Shown here piece by piece: positions 53,778 through 61,409 of a stretch of DNA of 64,000 nt. Made by a program: the position numbers and the translations under genes. Location of the stretch: contig CAMDDU010000009.1 in NCBI GenBank assembly GCA_945892985.1, positions 1 to 64,000 of the forward strand, in the 5' to 3' direction. The notes under the pieces were generated by a model that saw only the letters and a list, made by a program, of their open reading frames with translations, did not search any database and was not told where the DNA came from. Within the stretch, counting starts at the first letter, position 1. Each line of letters begins with the position of its first letter. The stretch is from CAITSH01 sp945892985. Lineage in GTDB: Bacteria > Pseudomonadota > Gammaproteobacteria > Burkholderiales > SG8-39.

Positions 53778-53810
53778 GGCTGAAGATCCGCGCCAGTCGG
53801 ACGTTTCCAG
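53778..53810 (-). repeat. 33-bp dispersed palindrome, copy 5
   Basis: The plus strand begins GGCTGAAGATCCGCGCCAGT and ends CGGACGTTTCCAG. The first 20 bases are identical to copy 3. It lies 12 bp after the VWA stop codon. Confidence 0.75.
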
Positions 53811-53832
53811 CGTATGACTGGGAAAAATGCAC

Positions 53833-53862
53833 TTGCCACGACAATAAAACAGCGCTTACTAT
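53833..53862 (+). promoter_or_regulatory. candidate promoter of the lectin-like gene
   Basis: TTGCCA (53833-53838) and TACTAT (53857-53862) are separated by 18 bp, 40 bp upstream of the start codon, which itself has GGGAGGAAT before it. Confidence 0.5.
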
Positions 53863-53901
53863 GCTCCTGCAGCAAGCACAAACACAACGGGAGGAATAGC
53901 C

Positions 53902-54603
53902 ATGCACTTGAGCACACGCGTAGTGACTGCAGCCGTACTCGTACTGTTGGCCATGGGCGTCACGGCCGGCGCCTATGCCGCTGATGGTACAAAAGCGGCA
54001 AAGGCTGACAAGGCCGGCAGCACGCCGAAAATGGGCTTTTTTGTCAGTAGCACCGGATCGGGCAAAGGCGCCGACCTGGGCGGCCTCGCCGGTGCCGACA
54101 AGCTGTGCCAGTCGCTGGCCGCCGCCGCCGGCGCGGGCAGCCGCACCTGGCACGCCTACCTGAGCACCACCGCCAGCGGCAGCGACAAAGCCGTCAACGC
54201 ACGCGATCGCATCGGCAAAGGTCCCTGGCACAACGCCAAGGGCGAGTTGATTGCCAAGAACGTCGATGAACTACACGACAAGGGCAAGCTCACCAAGCAA
54301 ACCATCCTCACGGAAAAAGGCGCGGTGCTCAACGGCCGTGGTGACACGCCGAACATGCACGACGTGCTCACCGGCTCGGATTCGCAGGGCCGCGCCTTTA
54401 CCGGCAGCAATGACACCACCTGCAAGAACTGGACAAGCAGCGGTGCCGGCAGCGCCCAGGTCGGCCACTCGGACCGCATCGGCCTGCGTGAGGACGTCGC
54501 CGCCAAATCGTGGAACCACTCGCACCCGTCGCGCGGCTGCAGCCAGGACAACCTGAAGAGCTCGGGCGGCGACGGCAGGGTTTATTGCTTCGCCGCAAAG
54601 TAA
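53902..54603 (+). CDS. exported lectin-like (endostatin-like fold) protein
   Basis: A protein of 233 residues. A cleavable signal peptide (VLVLLAMGVTAGAYA) precedes a lysine/alanine-rich stretch and one domain: MGFFVSSTGSGKGADLGGLA, CQSLAAAAGAGSRTWHAYLS, NARDRIGKGPWHNAKGELIA, CKNWTSSGAGSAQVGHSDRI, SWNHSHPSRGC and FAAK at the end. Four cysteines fit two disulfides. The pattern belongs to secreted proteobacterial proteins often labelled lectin and related to the collagen NC10/endostatin fold; ligand unknown. It forms a free-standing unit with its own promoter and a strong terminator. Confidence 0.72.
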   Translation: MHLSTRVVTAAVLVLLAMGVTAGAYAADGTKAAKADKAGSTPKMGFFVSSTGSGKGADLGGLAGADKLCQSLAAAAGAGSRTWHAYLSTTASGSDKAVNARDRIGKGPWHNAKGELIAKNVDELHDKGKLTKQTILTEKGAVLNGRGDTPNMHDVLTGSDSQGRAFTGSNDTTCKNWTSSGAGSAQVGHSDRIGLREDVAAKSWNHSHPSRGCSQDNLKSSGGDGRVYCFAAK

Positions 54604-54643
54604 GGCGTTATCCGCAGCAACCGGTGGCATCACCGGTGAAAAA

Positions 54644-54671
54644 AAGGGGAGCCGATCGGCTCCCCTTTTTT
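54644..54671 (+). terminator. intrinsic terminator of the lectin-like gene
   Basis: A perfect dyad GGGGAGCCGATCGGCTCCCC (54646-54665) flanked by A and T runs, with six T after the stem. It is also usable from the minus strand. A second small dyad (ACCGGT...ACCGGT) lies just upstream. Confidence 0.9.
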
Positions 54672-54775
54672 AATTCCCTCTGCCATTGCGATCATGAAAC
54701 TCCCTGCCCCTTACGGCGGAGGCTTGGAGAGAGGGTGAAACATCGCAAGCATGACCCGCTACGAACCAGCTGGCG

Positions 54776-54816
54776 CCCCCCCTCTCCCTGTCCCTCCCCC
54801 GCGAGAGGGGGGATCT
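54776..54816. repeat. CCCTCTCCC-type palindromic repeat
   Basis: The plus strand reads CCCCCCTCTCCCTGTCCCTC and CCCCGCGAGAGGGGGGA. It lies between the lectin-like gene and the convergent GlcG-like gene. Confidence 0.6.
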
Positions 54817-54835
54817 GCTGACAACTGCGTCCCGG

Positions 54836-55360
54836 TTATAGCTTTTTCTCGCTCAAGCCAACCTTGTTGTAGATGGCGTTGATTTCGTCTTTCACATCCT
54901 GCGGCGTGTCATCGTTGGCCTTGGCGTGGGCCCAGCCGATTTTTGCGCGCGCGTACTGGCCCATGATTTCATCCTGCCCCGAGGTACCGCCGCTGATGCC
55001 ATAGGCGCCCACCAGCGTATCGCCCTTGAAAATCGGCGCGCAGCCGCCCGACACCACCACGCGCCCGCCGGTGAAGATGGACGCGTTCATCAGCATTTGC
55101 GGGTTGCGTTCCTTGAACCACTGCTGGATGGTGAGGCCGTCGGGAAAGCGCGGGCTCATCGAACGGAATGCCGCAACGGTAAAGGCCTTGCCCCAGGATA
55201 TCTCCGGTGTGATGAAGCCCGCCTCGTCCATGCGTTCGAGCGCCAGCAGGTGGCCCTCGGCGTTGACCACGGCCATCGCGACGGGCACACCCATCTCCCC
55301 GGCTTTTTCCGTCACCGCCTTGAAGAAGCGCCTGCACTCGACGATTTTAAGTTTTGCCAT
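54836..55360 (-). CDS. GlcG/HbpS-family (DUF336) protein
   Basis: A protein of 174 residues with the family core: KIVECRRFFKAVTEKAGEMG, VPVAMAVVNAEGHLLALERM, SWGKAFTVAAFRSMSPRF and GAYGISGGTSGQDEIMGQYA. No signal peptide is visible. The family includes heme-binding HbpS and GlcG of glycolate operons, and it is often beside tripartite-type receptors. Here it is divergent from such a receptor (89 bp apart), suggesting shared control. Confidence 0.85.
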   Translation of the reverse strand: MAKLKIVECRRFFKAVTEKAGEMGVPVAMAVVNAEGHLLALERMDEAGFITPEISWGKAFTVAAFRSMSPRFPDGLTIQQWFKERNPQMLMNASIFTGGRVVVSGGCAPIFKGDTLVGAYGISGGTSGQDEIMGQYARAKIGWAHAKANDDTPQDVKDEINAIYNKVGLSEKKL

Positions 55361-55449
55361 GTTTCAATTCCTTGCTGGTGTAGGATTGCGTGGCATTGTG
55401 AATGGGGAACGGAAAATAGGGAATAGGTAATTTCACCTCTGGAGAACAC

Positions 55450-56430
55450 ATGAAAAAAAGCATCGCCCTGTCGTTTGCCGTTGGTCTTGCCTCCCTGTTC
55501 GCGCTGGCTGCCAGCGCGAGCGCCCAGGCCCAATCCTGGCCGTCCAAGCCGCTGCGTATCGTCGTCGGTTTCCCGCCCGGCGCCTCGGCGGATGTGGCGG
55601 CGCGCCTCGTCGCCGCAAAAATGAGCGAGTCGCTAGGCCAGAGCGTGCTCATCGAAAACAAACCGGGCGCCGGCAGCAACATCGCCACCGAATCGGTGGT
55701 GCGCGCACCGGCCGACGGCTACACGCTATTCCTTGGCACCATCGCCAACACCATCAACGCCAGCCTCAGCAAAAACCTGCCCTTCGACTTCGGCCGCGAC
55801 CTCGCGCCGGTGACCTCGCTCGCCTCGCTGCCCAACCTGCTGGTGGTGACCCCGTCGCTGGGCGTCTCGACGGTGCAGGAACTCGTCGCCGCAGCCAAGC
55901 GCAAGCCAGGTGAGATTCTCTACGGCTCATCGGGCAACGGCACCGGGCCGCATTTGTCCGGCGAACTGTTCAACCTGATGGCCGGCGTCAAGCTCACGCA
56001 CGTGCCCTACAAGGGCAGCCCGCAGGCCATGACCGACTTGCTCGGCGGCCGCGTGCAGGCGATGTTCGCGCCGGCCTCGACGGCGCTGCCGCACATCAAA
56101 GCGGGCACGCTCAAGGTGCTGGCGGTCTCAAGCGCCAAGCGCACCGGCGCGTCGCCCGAACTGCCGACCATCGCCGAGTCGGGCCTGCCCGGCTTCGAGA
56201 CCGCGGTCTGGTTCGGCCTGCTCGCCCCGGCCGGCACGCCGCGCGACATCATCGAACGGCTCAACCGCGAAGCCAATCGGGCCCTCGCCGACCCCGGCGT
56301 CAAAGCGCAGTTCGCGGTGCAGGGCATAGACGCGATGGGCGGCACGGCCGAGCAATTCGCCGCCTACATCAAGGATGAAACCGCCAAGTGGGCGCGCGTG
56401 GTGCAGGCTTCGGGCGCAAAAATAGACTGA
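55450..56430 (+). CDS. Bug/TctC-family periplasmic solute-binding protein
   Basis: A protein of 326 residues. A signal peptide (about 1-26, ending SASAQA) is followed by SWPSKPLRIVVGFPPGASAD, the classic Bug opening. IENKPGAGSNIATESVVRAP, LYGSSGNGTGPHLSGELFNL, VPYKGSPQAMTDLLGGRVQA and the end KWARVVQASGAKID are typical. Such proteins bind carboxylates or aromatic acids. No TctA or TctB membrane partner is in the window, which is common for Bug genes. Confidence 0.93.
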   Translation: MKKSIALSFAVGLASLFALAASASAQAQSWPSKPLRIVVGFPPGASADVAARLVAAKMSESLGQSVLIENKPGAGSNIATESVVRAPADGYTLFLGTIANTINASLSKNLPFDFGRDLAPVTSLASLPNLLVVTPSLGVSTVQELVAAAKRKPGEILYGSSGNGTGPHLSGELFNLMAGVKLTHVPYKGSPQAMTDLLGGRVQAMFAPASTALPHIKAGTLKVLAVSSAKRTGASPELPTIAESGLPGFETAVWFGLLAPAGTPRDIIERLNREANRALADPGVKAQFAVQGIDAMGGTAEQFAAYIKDETAKWARVVQASGAKID

Positions 56431-56464
56431 GGCGCGCACGGGAAGCACAACGCAAGCTTGGGCT

Positions 56465-56776
56465 TCATCGCTGCGGCACCAGCTTGATCTCGATTTTGCA
56501 ACCCACAGCCTTTGCATATTTCTTGAGCGAGGTCAGTGAAGGCGCATGTTTGCCCGCCGACTCAAGGCGTGAAACAGTGCTTTTTGTCGTGCCCATGCGC
56601 GACGCCACCGCCGCTTGCGTAAGACCAGCCCTGGAACGTGCGGCCAGCATCTCGTTCGCAACGGCATACTCAACCGCCAGATCCTGATACGCAGCTTCAA
56701 AGCCACGGCGCTTTTTCGCTTTTTTGAGAAATGCCCCGTGGTCGTGGGGTACGGGTTGGTACTTGATTTCAGCCAT
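56465..56776 (-). CDS. XRE-type antitoxin of a type II toxin-antitoxin pair
   Basis: A protein of 103 residues. The helix-turn-helix lies in the second half: LTQAAVASRMGTTKSTVSRL, then SLTSLKKYAKAVGCKIEI. This HigA-like arrangement binds the operon promoter and the toxin. Its start overlaps the toxin stop by 8 bp. The order toxin then antitoxin is that of higBA systems. Confidence 0.85.
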   Translation of the reverse strand: MAEIKYQPVPHDHGAFLKKAKKRRGFEAAYQDLAVEYAVANEMLAARSRAGLTQAAVASRMGTTKSTVSRLESAGKHAPSLTSLKKYAKAVGCKIEIKLVPQR

Positions 56777-57128
56777 GGAATATCTCCTTCATGCGCTTAC
56801 GGGCCAGCCGCCATTCTCGGTCAGGGGTCTGTTGTGATTTCTTGACAAACGCGTGCAGAACCACCGCACGGCGACCCGCAAGAAAACAATAAAACGCCCT
56901 CCCGATGCCTGACCTGCCCCTGGGTCTGAGTTCGAACAGTCCTTCACCAAAGGTCCGCGAATGCGGAAGTCTCACATTCGGACCATGCTCCATGAGGAGC
57001 TCCAAGATGCGCGCGTAGTCCGCGAGCATGTCCGTAGGCCAGGACTCGATTTCAGCGAGCACTTTCGGATGAAAGTATTCGATCGAATAAGGCATAAGCA
57101 CGATGTTCTCATAATTAGGAACCTCCAT
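56769..57128 (-). CDS. RelE/HigB-like (Gp49, DUF891) toxin
   Basis: A protein of 119 residues. The core reads IEYFHPKVLAEIESWPTDML, then GPNVRLPHSRTFGEGLFELR, RAFYCFLAGRRAVVLHAFVK and KKSQQTPDREWRLARKRMKE. This is the phage Gp49-like branch of the RelE/ParE fold, ribosome-dependent mRNA interferases. Basic residues of the last two segments are the usual catalytic ones. ATG 57128 follows GGGGGATTG; an internal ATG (57095) gives the more usual length but has no ribosome-binding site. Confidence 0.85.
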   Translation of the reverse strand: MEVPNYENIVLMPYSIEYFHPKVLAEIESWPTDMLADYARILELLMEHGPNVRLPHSRTFGEGLFELRPRGRSGIGRAFYCFLAGRRAVVLHAFVKKSQQTPDREWRLARKRMKEIFHG

Positions 57129-57286
57129 CAATCCCCCCTATGGAGCGCAACATGCATCATTTGACACTTTTTCATTGCCAACCGAGCTACATCGGAGCAA
57201 TGCGCACCGATGCACTAAAGTCGGTGAATGTCCGCCAAAGACCGGCATTCAGCCGCAGGCACTGCGCGACCCCAAACTGGGAAACA

Positions 57287-57319
57287 GGCTGGAGATGCCC
57301 GTCTGGTGCGGCTTTTCAG
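57287..57319 (+). repeat. 33-bp dispersed palindrome, copy 6 (diverged centre)
   Basis: The plus strand begins GGCTGGAGATGCCCGTCTGG and ends TGCGGCTTTTCAG. It lies 14 bp beyond the stop of the exonuclease/GIY-YIG gene. Ends match the family; the centre differs. Confidence 0.5.
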
Positions 57320-57332
57320 GCGGTGTTGCCGG

Positions 57333-58886
57333 TCAGGCCGGGCTTGCGGCCTCGTCGCGGTACCACAGACTGCTCATCGCGCCGAACTCGATGATGTCGG
57401 GTTTCTTTTTCGTCGCCAGGAATTTTTGCATGATCTTGTAGATGTCGAGGTCGAACACCGGGGCGGCGCGCAGCTCGAGTTTTTCGTAGATCTCGGCCTC
57501 GTTGCGCGCAGTGCCAAAAAAGCACCAGCGGTCGAAAATATGCACCTCGCTTTTGTCGCCGCGCTTTTCACGCACACCGATGGCGCCCTGCCACGGCCAT
57601 TGCGCCAGGCGCAGCGACTGCAGCGCCTCGAACAGGCGCAAGTTGTGCGCGGCGAGCGTCTCCTTGCCGCAGCAGGCGCCGCGGCAGCGCTGAAGCTGGT
57701 GGGCAAAGCAGGCGCTGCCTGTGGTGGGCGCAGCCGCTGTAGCGGCCGTGATGGCCGTGGTGCCTTTGGTGCCTTTGCTCCGTGATGCCTCCAAACCGAT
57801 CAGCGCGGGGCACAGGCCTTGGGCCTCGGCGATGCGCGCCAGCGCTTCTTGCGCCAGGCGCTTGGTGCGAAAAGTGCCGAACAGGCGTTCCAGGCGCAGC
57901 GGCTCTTCACGCCCCGAGGCCACCAGTTGCAACGGCTGTTTGCTATTCATGTCGCCGGCCCACTCAAATCCAAAAAAGCCGCTGGCACGCCGCTCGGTGC
58001 GGTTGAGCGCGGGCAGCAGTTCCTTGATCAGGCGCGCCTCATTGAGCAGCGCGCCCAGCTCACCGGCGGTCTCTATCCACTCGACGCGCTTGACCTCCTG
58101 GCTGATGCGCATGTCTTTGGCGGCGCGCAGGTCGCTGGAAAAATGCGACAGCACCCGCGCACGCATGTCCACGCTTTTGCCGACATACAGCGGCATGTCG
58201 TGTGCGGCTTTGCCGGCGGCTGGACTATCGGCATAAAAAAGATAGACGCCCGGCGCTTCAGGGATGGCGGCGATGTCTTGTTCGGTCAGCCCCGGCGGCA
58301 GGCTGGGCCGCGCGAACTGTTTTTTCACCGCGGCGGCGATCGTTGCGGCCGGCAACGCGGCGTGGATTTTTTGCACGAACTGCCACATCACCTCGGTGTC
58401 GCCGAGGGCGCGGTGACGCGCGTTGCAGGTGAGGTTGTGGCGCGCGATCAGGCTGTCGAGGGTGTGCTGGCGGTGCTCGGGGTAGAGCGCGCGCGACAGC
58501 TTGACGGTGCACAGCACACGGGCGCGGTAGTCGATGCCGGCGCGGGCGAACTCGTTTTTCAGGAAGCTGTAGTCAAAGCGCGCGTTATGCGCCACCAGCA
58601 CCCTGCCCTCCAGGCGCGCATAGAGGCGCTTGGCGATGTCGGCAAAGCGCGGCGCGTCGGCCACCATGGCGTTGCTGATGCCGGTGAGCGATTCGATGAA
58701 GCCCGAAATGCGCGTCTGCGGGTTGACCAGGCTGCTCCACACGTCCGTTTGCACACCCTTGTCGACCTCGATCAGCCCGACCTCGGTGATGCGGTCAAAC
58801 GTGGCGGTGCCGCCGGTGGTTTCGAGGTCAAGAAATACGAGCGGCAGGTCGAGCATTGCGGGCGGGCCGGGGAACGGGAACGCCAT
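57333..58886 (-). CDS. DnaQ-like 3'-5' exonuclease fused to a GIY-YIG (UvrC/Cho-like) nuclease domain
   Basis: A protein of 517 residues. The exonuclease domain (about 10-185) has DEDDh residues in VFLDLETTGG, LVAHNARFDYSFLKNEFA and HRALGDTEVMWQF. The second domain (about 215-310) is GIY-YIG: GVYLFYADSPA, LYVGKSVDMRARVLSHF and LLNEARLIKELLPALN. The C-terminal part holds a Cys cluster (CFAHQLQRCRGACCGKE). Near residue 395 a low-complexity insert (SKGTKGTTAITAATAAA) is encoded by 9-bp near-repeats. The fusion resembles the Cho-type repair nucleases and probably acts in DNA repair. ATG 58886 is preferred over 58856. Confidence 0.85.
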   Translation of the reverse strand: MAFPFPGPPAMLDLPLVFLDLETTGGTATFDRITEVGLIEVDKGVQTDVWSSLVNPQTRISGFIESLTGISNAMVADAPRFADIAKRLYARLEGRVLVAHNARFDYSFLKNEFARAGIDYRARVLCTVKLSRALYPEHRQHTLDSLIARHNLTCNARHRALGDTEVMWQFVQKIHAALPAATIAAAVKKQFARPSLPPGLTEQDIAAIPEAPGVYLFYADSPAAGKAAHDMPLYVGKSVDMRARVLSHFSSDLRAAKDMRISQEVKRVEWIETAGELGALLNEARLIKELLPALNRTERRASGFFGFEWAGDMNSKQPLQLVASGREEPLRLERLFGTFRTKRLAQEALARIAEAQGLCPALIGLEASRSKGTKGTTAITAATAAAPTTGSACFAHQLQRCRGACCGKETLAAHNLRLFEALQSLRLAQWPWQGAIGVREKRGDKSEVHIFDRWCFFGTARNEAEIYEKLELRAAPVFDLDIYKIMQKFLATKKKPDIIEFGAMSSLWYRDEAASPA

Positions 58887-59003
58887 TTTGCCAGCCTTTG
58901 TCACGACCGGCCTTGCCGTGAGCGCGCCGGCCAGCGCGCAAACACCGCAGCCGCCGGCCGGGTCGCATACAATCGGCATCCGGCCAAACCTGAACACTCG
59001 CCC

Positions 59004-59957
59004 TTGCAGAACATCATCTCGGTCACCAAGCTGACCAAAACCTACGCCTCGGGCTTTTGCGCGCTCAAGGACCTCAGCCTGGACATCCGCCGCGGCGAGA
59101 TCTTCGCGCTGCTCGGGCCCAATGGCGCGGGCAAGACGACGCTGATCAACATCATTTGCGGCATCGTCACCCCCAGCTCGGGCACGGTGCTGGCCGACGG
59201 CCACGACATCCTCACCGACTATCGCGGCGCGCGCTCGAAAATCGGCCTGGTGCCGCAGGAACTGTCCACCGACGCCTTCGAGAGCGTCTGGGGAACGGTC
59301 AGGTTTAGCCGCGGCCTGTTCGGAAAACCGCGCAACGATGCCCTGTGCGAAAAACTGCTGCGCGCGCTCTCGCTCTGGGACAAACGCAACAACAAGATCA
59401 TGACGCTCTCCGGGGGCATGAAGCGGCGCGTGATGATCGCCAAGGCCTTGTCGCACGAGCCGCAGATCCTGTTCCTTGACGAGCCGAGCGCCGGCGTGGA
59501 CGTGGAACTCAGGCGCGATATGTGGGAGATGGTGCGCGGCCTGCGCGACAGCGGCGTCACCATCATCCTCACCACGCACTACATCGAAGAGGCCGAGCAA
59601 ATGGCCGACCGTATCGGCGTGATCAGCAAAGGCGCCTTGATCCTGGTCGAGGAGAAGGCCGCGCTGATGCAAAAGCTCGGCAAAAAGCAGCTCAAGCTGC
59701 AGCTCAAGCAGCCGCTGGCGGTCCTGCCCGCCGAGCTTGCCGGCCACGGGCTGGAGCTGGCGGCCGGGGGGCGCGAACTGACCTACACCTTCCGCACCCA
59801 CGGCGCGCAGTCTGGCATCGCCGACATCCTGCGTCAGCTCGATGAGCACGGCATCGACTTCACCGACCTGCAGTCCTCCGAGAGCTCGCTCGAGGATATT
59901 TTTGTCAACCTGGTCAGCCAGAGGCCACCGCCCGACAAGACGGGGGCGCGCCAATGA
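59004..59957 (+). CDS. ABC transporter ATP-binding protein (ABC-2 type exporter)
   Basis: A protein of 317 residues. Walker A LLGPNGAGKTTLINIICG, the signature TLSGGMKRRVMIAKAL, Walker B ILFLDEPSAGVDVEL and the switch histidine in ILTTHYIEEAEQMA are intact. The C-terminal 80 residues form the regulatory tail of drug/polysaccharide-type ABC-2 exporters. The start is TTG 59004 (MQNIISVTKLTKTYASG in the first residues); no ATG is near. It overlaps the permease gene by 4 bp, so the two form an export pump of unknown substrate. Confidence 0.92.
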   Translation: MQNIISVTKLTKTYASGFCALKDLSLDIRRGEIFALLGPNGAGKTTLINIICGIVTPSSGTVLADGHDILTDYRGARSKIGLVPQELSTDAFESVWGTVRFSRGLFGKPRNDALCEKLLRALSLWDKRNNKIMTLSGGMKRRVMIAKALSHEPQILFLDEPSAGVDVELRRDMWEMVRGLRDSGVTIILTTHYIEEAEQMADRIGVISKGALILVEEKAALMQKLGKKQLKLQLKQPLAVLPAELAGHGLELAAGGRELTYTFRTHGAQSGIADILRQLDEHGIDFTDLQSSESSLEDIFVNLVSQRPPPDKTGARQ

Positions 59958-60715
59958 ACCTGCACGCCATCCGCGCCATCTACCAATTCGAGATGTCGCG
60001 CACCCGTCGCACACTGATGCAAAGCATCGCCTCGCCGGTGCTCTCGACCTCCTTGTATTTCGTGGTGTTCGGCGCGGCCATAGGCTCGCGCATGGGCGAT
60101 GTGGACGGCGTCAGTTACGGCGCCTTCATCATCCCCGGGCTGGTCATGTTGACCATCCTCAACGAAAGCATTTCCAACGCCTCCTTCGGCATTTACATGC
60201 CCAAGTGGTCGGGCACGATTTACGAGCTGCTGTCGGCGCCGGTGTCCTGGGTCGAGGTGGTCATCGGCTACGTCGGTGCGGCGGCCACCAAGTCGGTGGT
60301 GCTGGGCGCGCTGATGCTCGTCACCGCGCGCCTGTTCGTCGATTACCGCATCGAGCATCCGCTGTGGATGGCCGGCTTCCTCGTGCTCACCGCCGTCACC
60401 TTCAGCCTGTTCGGTTTCATCATCGGCGTGTGGGCCGACGATTTCCAGAAGCTGCAGATCGTGCCGTTGATGGTCGTCACGCCGTTGACCTTTCTTGGCG
60501 GCAGCTTTTATTCGATCAGCATGCTGCCACCGGTGTGGCAGAAGATCACCCTCTTCAACCCGGTGGTCTACCTGATCAGCGGCTTTCGCTGGAGCTTTTA
60601 CGGCGTGGCCGACATCAGCGTGGCCGTCAGCCTGGGCATGACGGTCTTGTTCATGCTGCTGTGCCTTGGCGGCATAGCCTGGATTTTCAAGACCGGGTAC
60701 AAACTCAAACGCTGA
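59954..60715 (+). CDS. ABC-2 type transporter permease
   Basis: A protein of 253 residues with six hydrophobic segments. The family features are SIASPVLSTSLYFVVFGAAI, GAFIIPGLVMLTILNESISN and the ABC-2 signature near GGSFYSISMLPPVWQKITLF followed by NPVVYLISGFRWSFYG. It works as a dimer with the ATPase encoded just upstream. The substrate could be a drug, lipid or polysaccharide. Confidence 0.92.
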   Translation: MNLHAIRAIYQFEMSRTRRTLMQSIASPVLSTSLYFVVFGAAIGSRMGDVDGVSYGAFIIPGLVMLTILNESISNASFGIYMPKWSGTIYELLSAPVSWVEVVIGYVGAAATKSVVLGALMLVTARLFVDYRIEHPLWMAGFLVLTAVTFSLFGFIIGVWADDFQKLQIVPLMVVTPLTFLGGSFYSISMLPPVWQKITLFNPVVYLISGFRWSFYGVADISVAVSLGMTVLFMLLCLGGIAWIFKTGYKLKR

Positions 60716-60724
60716 ATCAACGCG

Positions 60725-60858
60725 GAATAAGCGAGGCGCTCAACGCTCAAGGCGCGGCGGTGCTGGGCGGCACGCCCGATGCGTTGTCGGCCATGGTAAA
60801 GAGCGAGACCGGATCGTTCACACGCATGGCGCGCGAATTCAATATCCGGCTGGACTAG
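60725..60858 (+). pseudogene. C-terminal fragment of a Bug/TctC-type binding protein
   Basis: The frame reads SEALNAQGAAVLGGTPDALS, then AMVKSETGSFTRMAREFNIRLD, then TAG. This is the last 45 or so residues of a Bug receptor (the family ends with AQGxxxxGGTPEQF...VKSE). There is no start codon or signal peptide, and the preceding gene's stop is only 10 bp upstream. It is a remnant left by deletion. Confidence 0.75.
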
Positions 60859-60882
60859 CGCACGGCGTCATAAGGTGCACTG

Positions 60883-60898
60883 CTGTGGTGCTGTGGTG
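60883..60898. repeat. 8-bp direct repeat CTGTGGTG, two copies
   Basis: Two exact copies plus a partial third (CTGCGG) lie between the Bug fragment and the IHF-like gene. Confidence 0.6.
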
Positions 60899-60939
60899 CT
60901 GCGGCAAGCACAGCACACACCCGGCCAAATCAGTGCCAG

Positions 60940-61248
60940 TCAGCGCACCTGCCTGGCAGCCTGGGTGGCTGAGTCACGCACGCCCTTGCGCAATGCAATG
61001 CCCGTCTTGAAGTGCGGCACATACCTGCCCGGCAATGTCACCTGCTCGCCCGATTTGGGGTTTCTCGCCAGCCGCGGTGCGCGAAAAGTGAGGCCGAAAC
61101 TGCCGAACTGCCGGATCTTGATCCGACGCCCCTGGCGCAATCTGAGCGCCATCGCATTAAGGATAATCCTGACGGAGTATTTGACATAGCGCGGATGGAC
61201 ATCGGTGTGGCGGCGCACGATGCGCTCGATCAATTCGGACTTTGTCAT
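60940..61248 (-). CDS. HU/IHF-family DNA-binding protein, IHF-beta-like
   Basis: A protein of 102 residues. MTKSELIERIVRRHTDVHPR, the arm GRRIKIRQFGSFGLTFRAPR, the DNA-intercalating region RLARNPKSGEQVTLPGRYVP and HFKTG define an IHF-beta type. It is more basic and diverged compared with typical IhfB (e.g. HPRYVKYSVRIILNAMALRL), so it may be an extra paralogue and not the main IhfB. It lies downstream of the LuxR-type regulator gene in the same direction. Confidence 0.85.
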   Translation of the reverse strand: MTKSELIERIVRRHTDVHPRYVKYSVRIILNAMALRLRQGRRIKIRQFGSFGLTFRAPRLARNPKSGEQVTLPGRYVPHFKTGIALRKGVRDSATQAARQVR

Positions 61249-61409
61249 GAGTGTCTTGCTTGCTTATTTCTTTATTGCCTTATTAGCTTGGCGGTTTAAA
61301 AAACAAGGTATTAAAGTCTGGCCTGCGGCCACGGCCATTGGCATGCACTGCGATCGAGCTTTGCGCTTGCGGCACCGGTGCGGAACAAGCGCACGCGTGG
61401 CAGGAGCGC

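Noticed and set aside
57819..58990. Open frame on the plus strand upstream of the ABC ATPase
   Set aside because: It is the antisense shadow of the exonuclease/GIY-YIG gene. The ATPase similarity begins only at the TTG at 59004.
58887..60014. Minus-strand open frame extending upstream of the exonuclease gene
   Set aside because: Shadow of the ABC ATPase gene; exonuclease similarity begins after the ATG at 58886.
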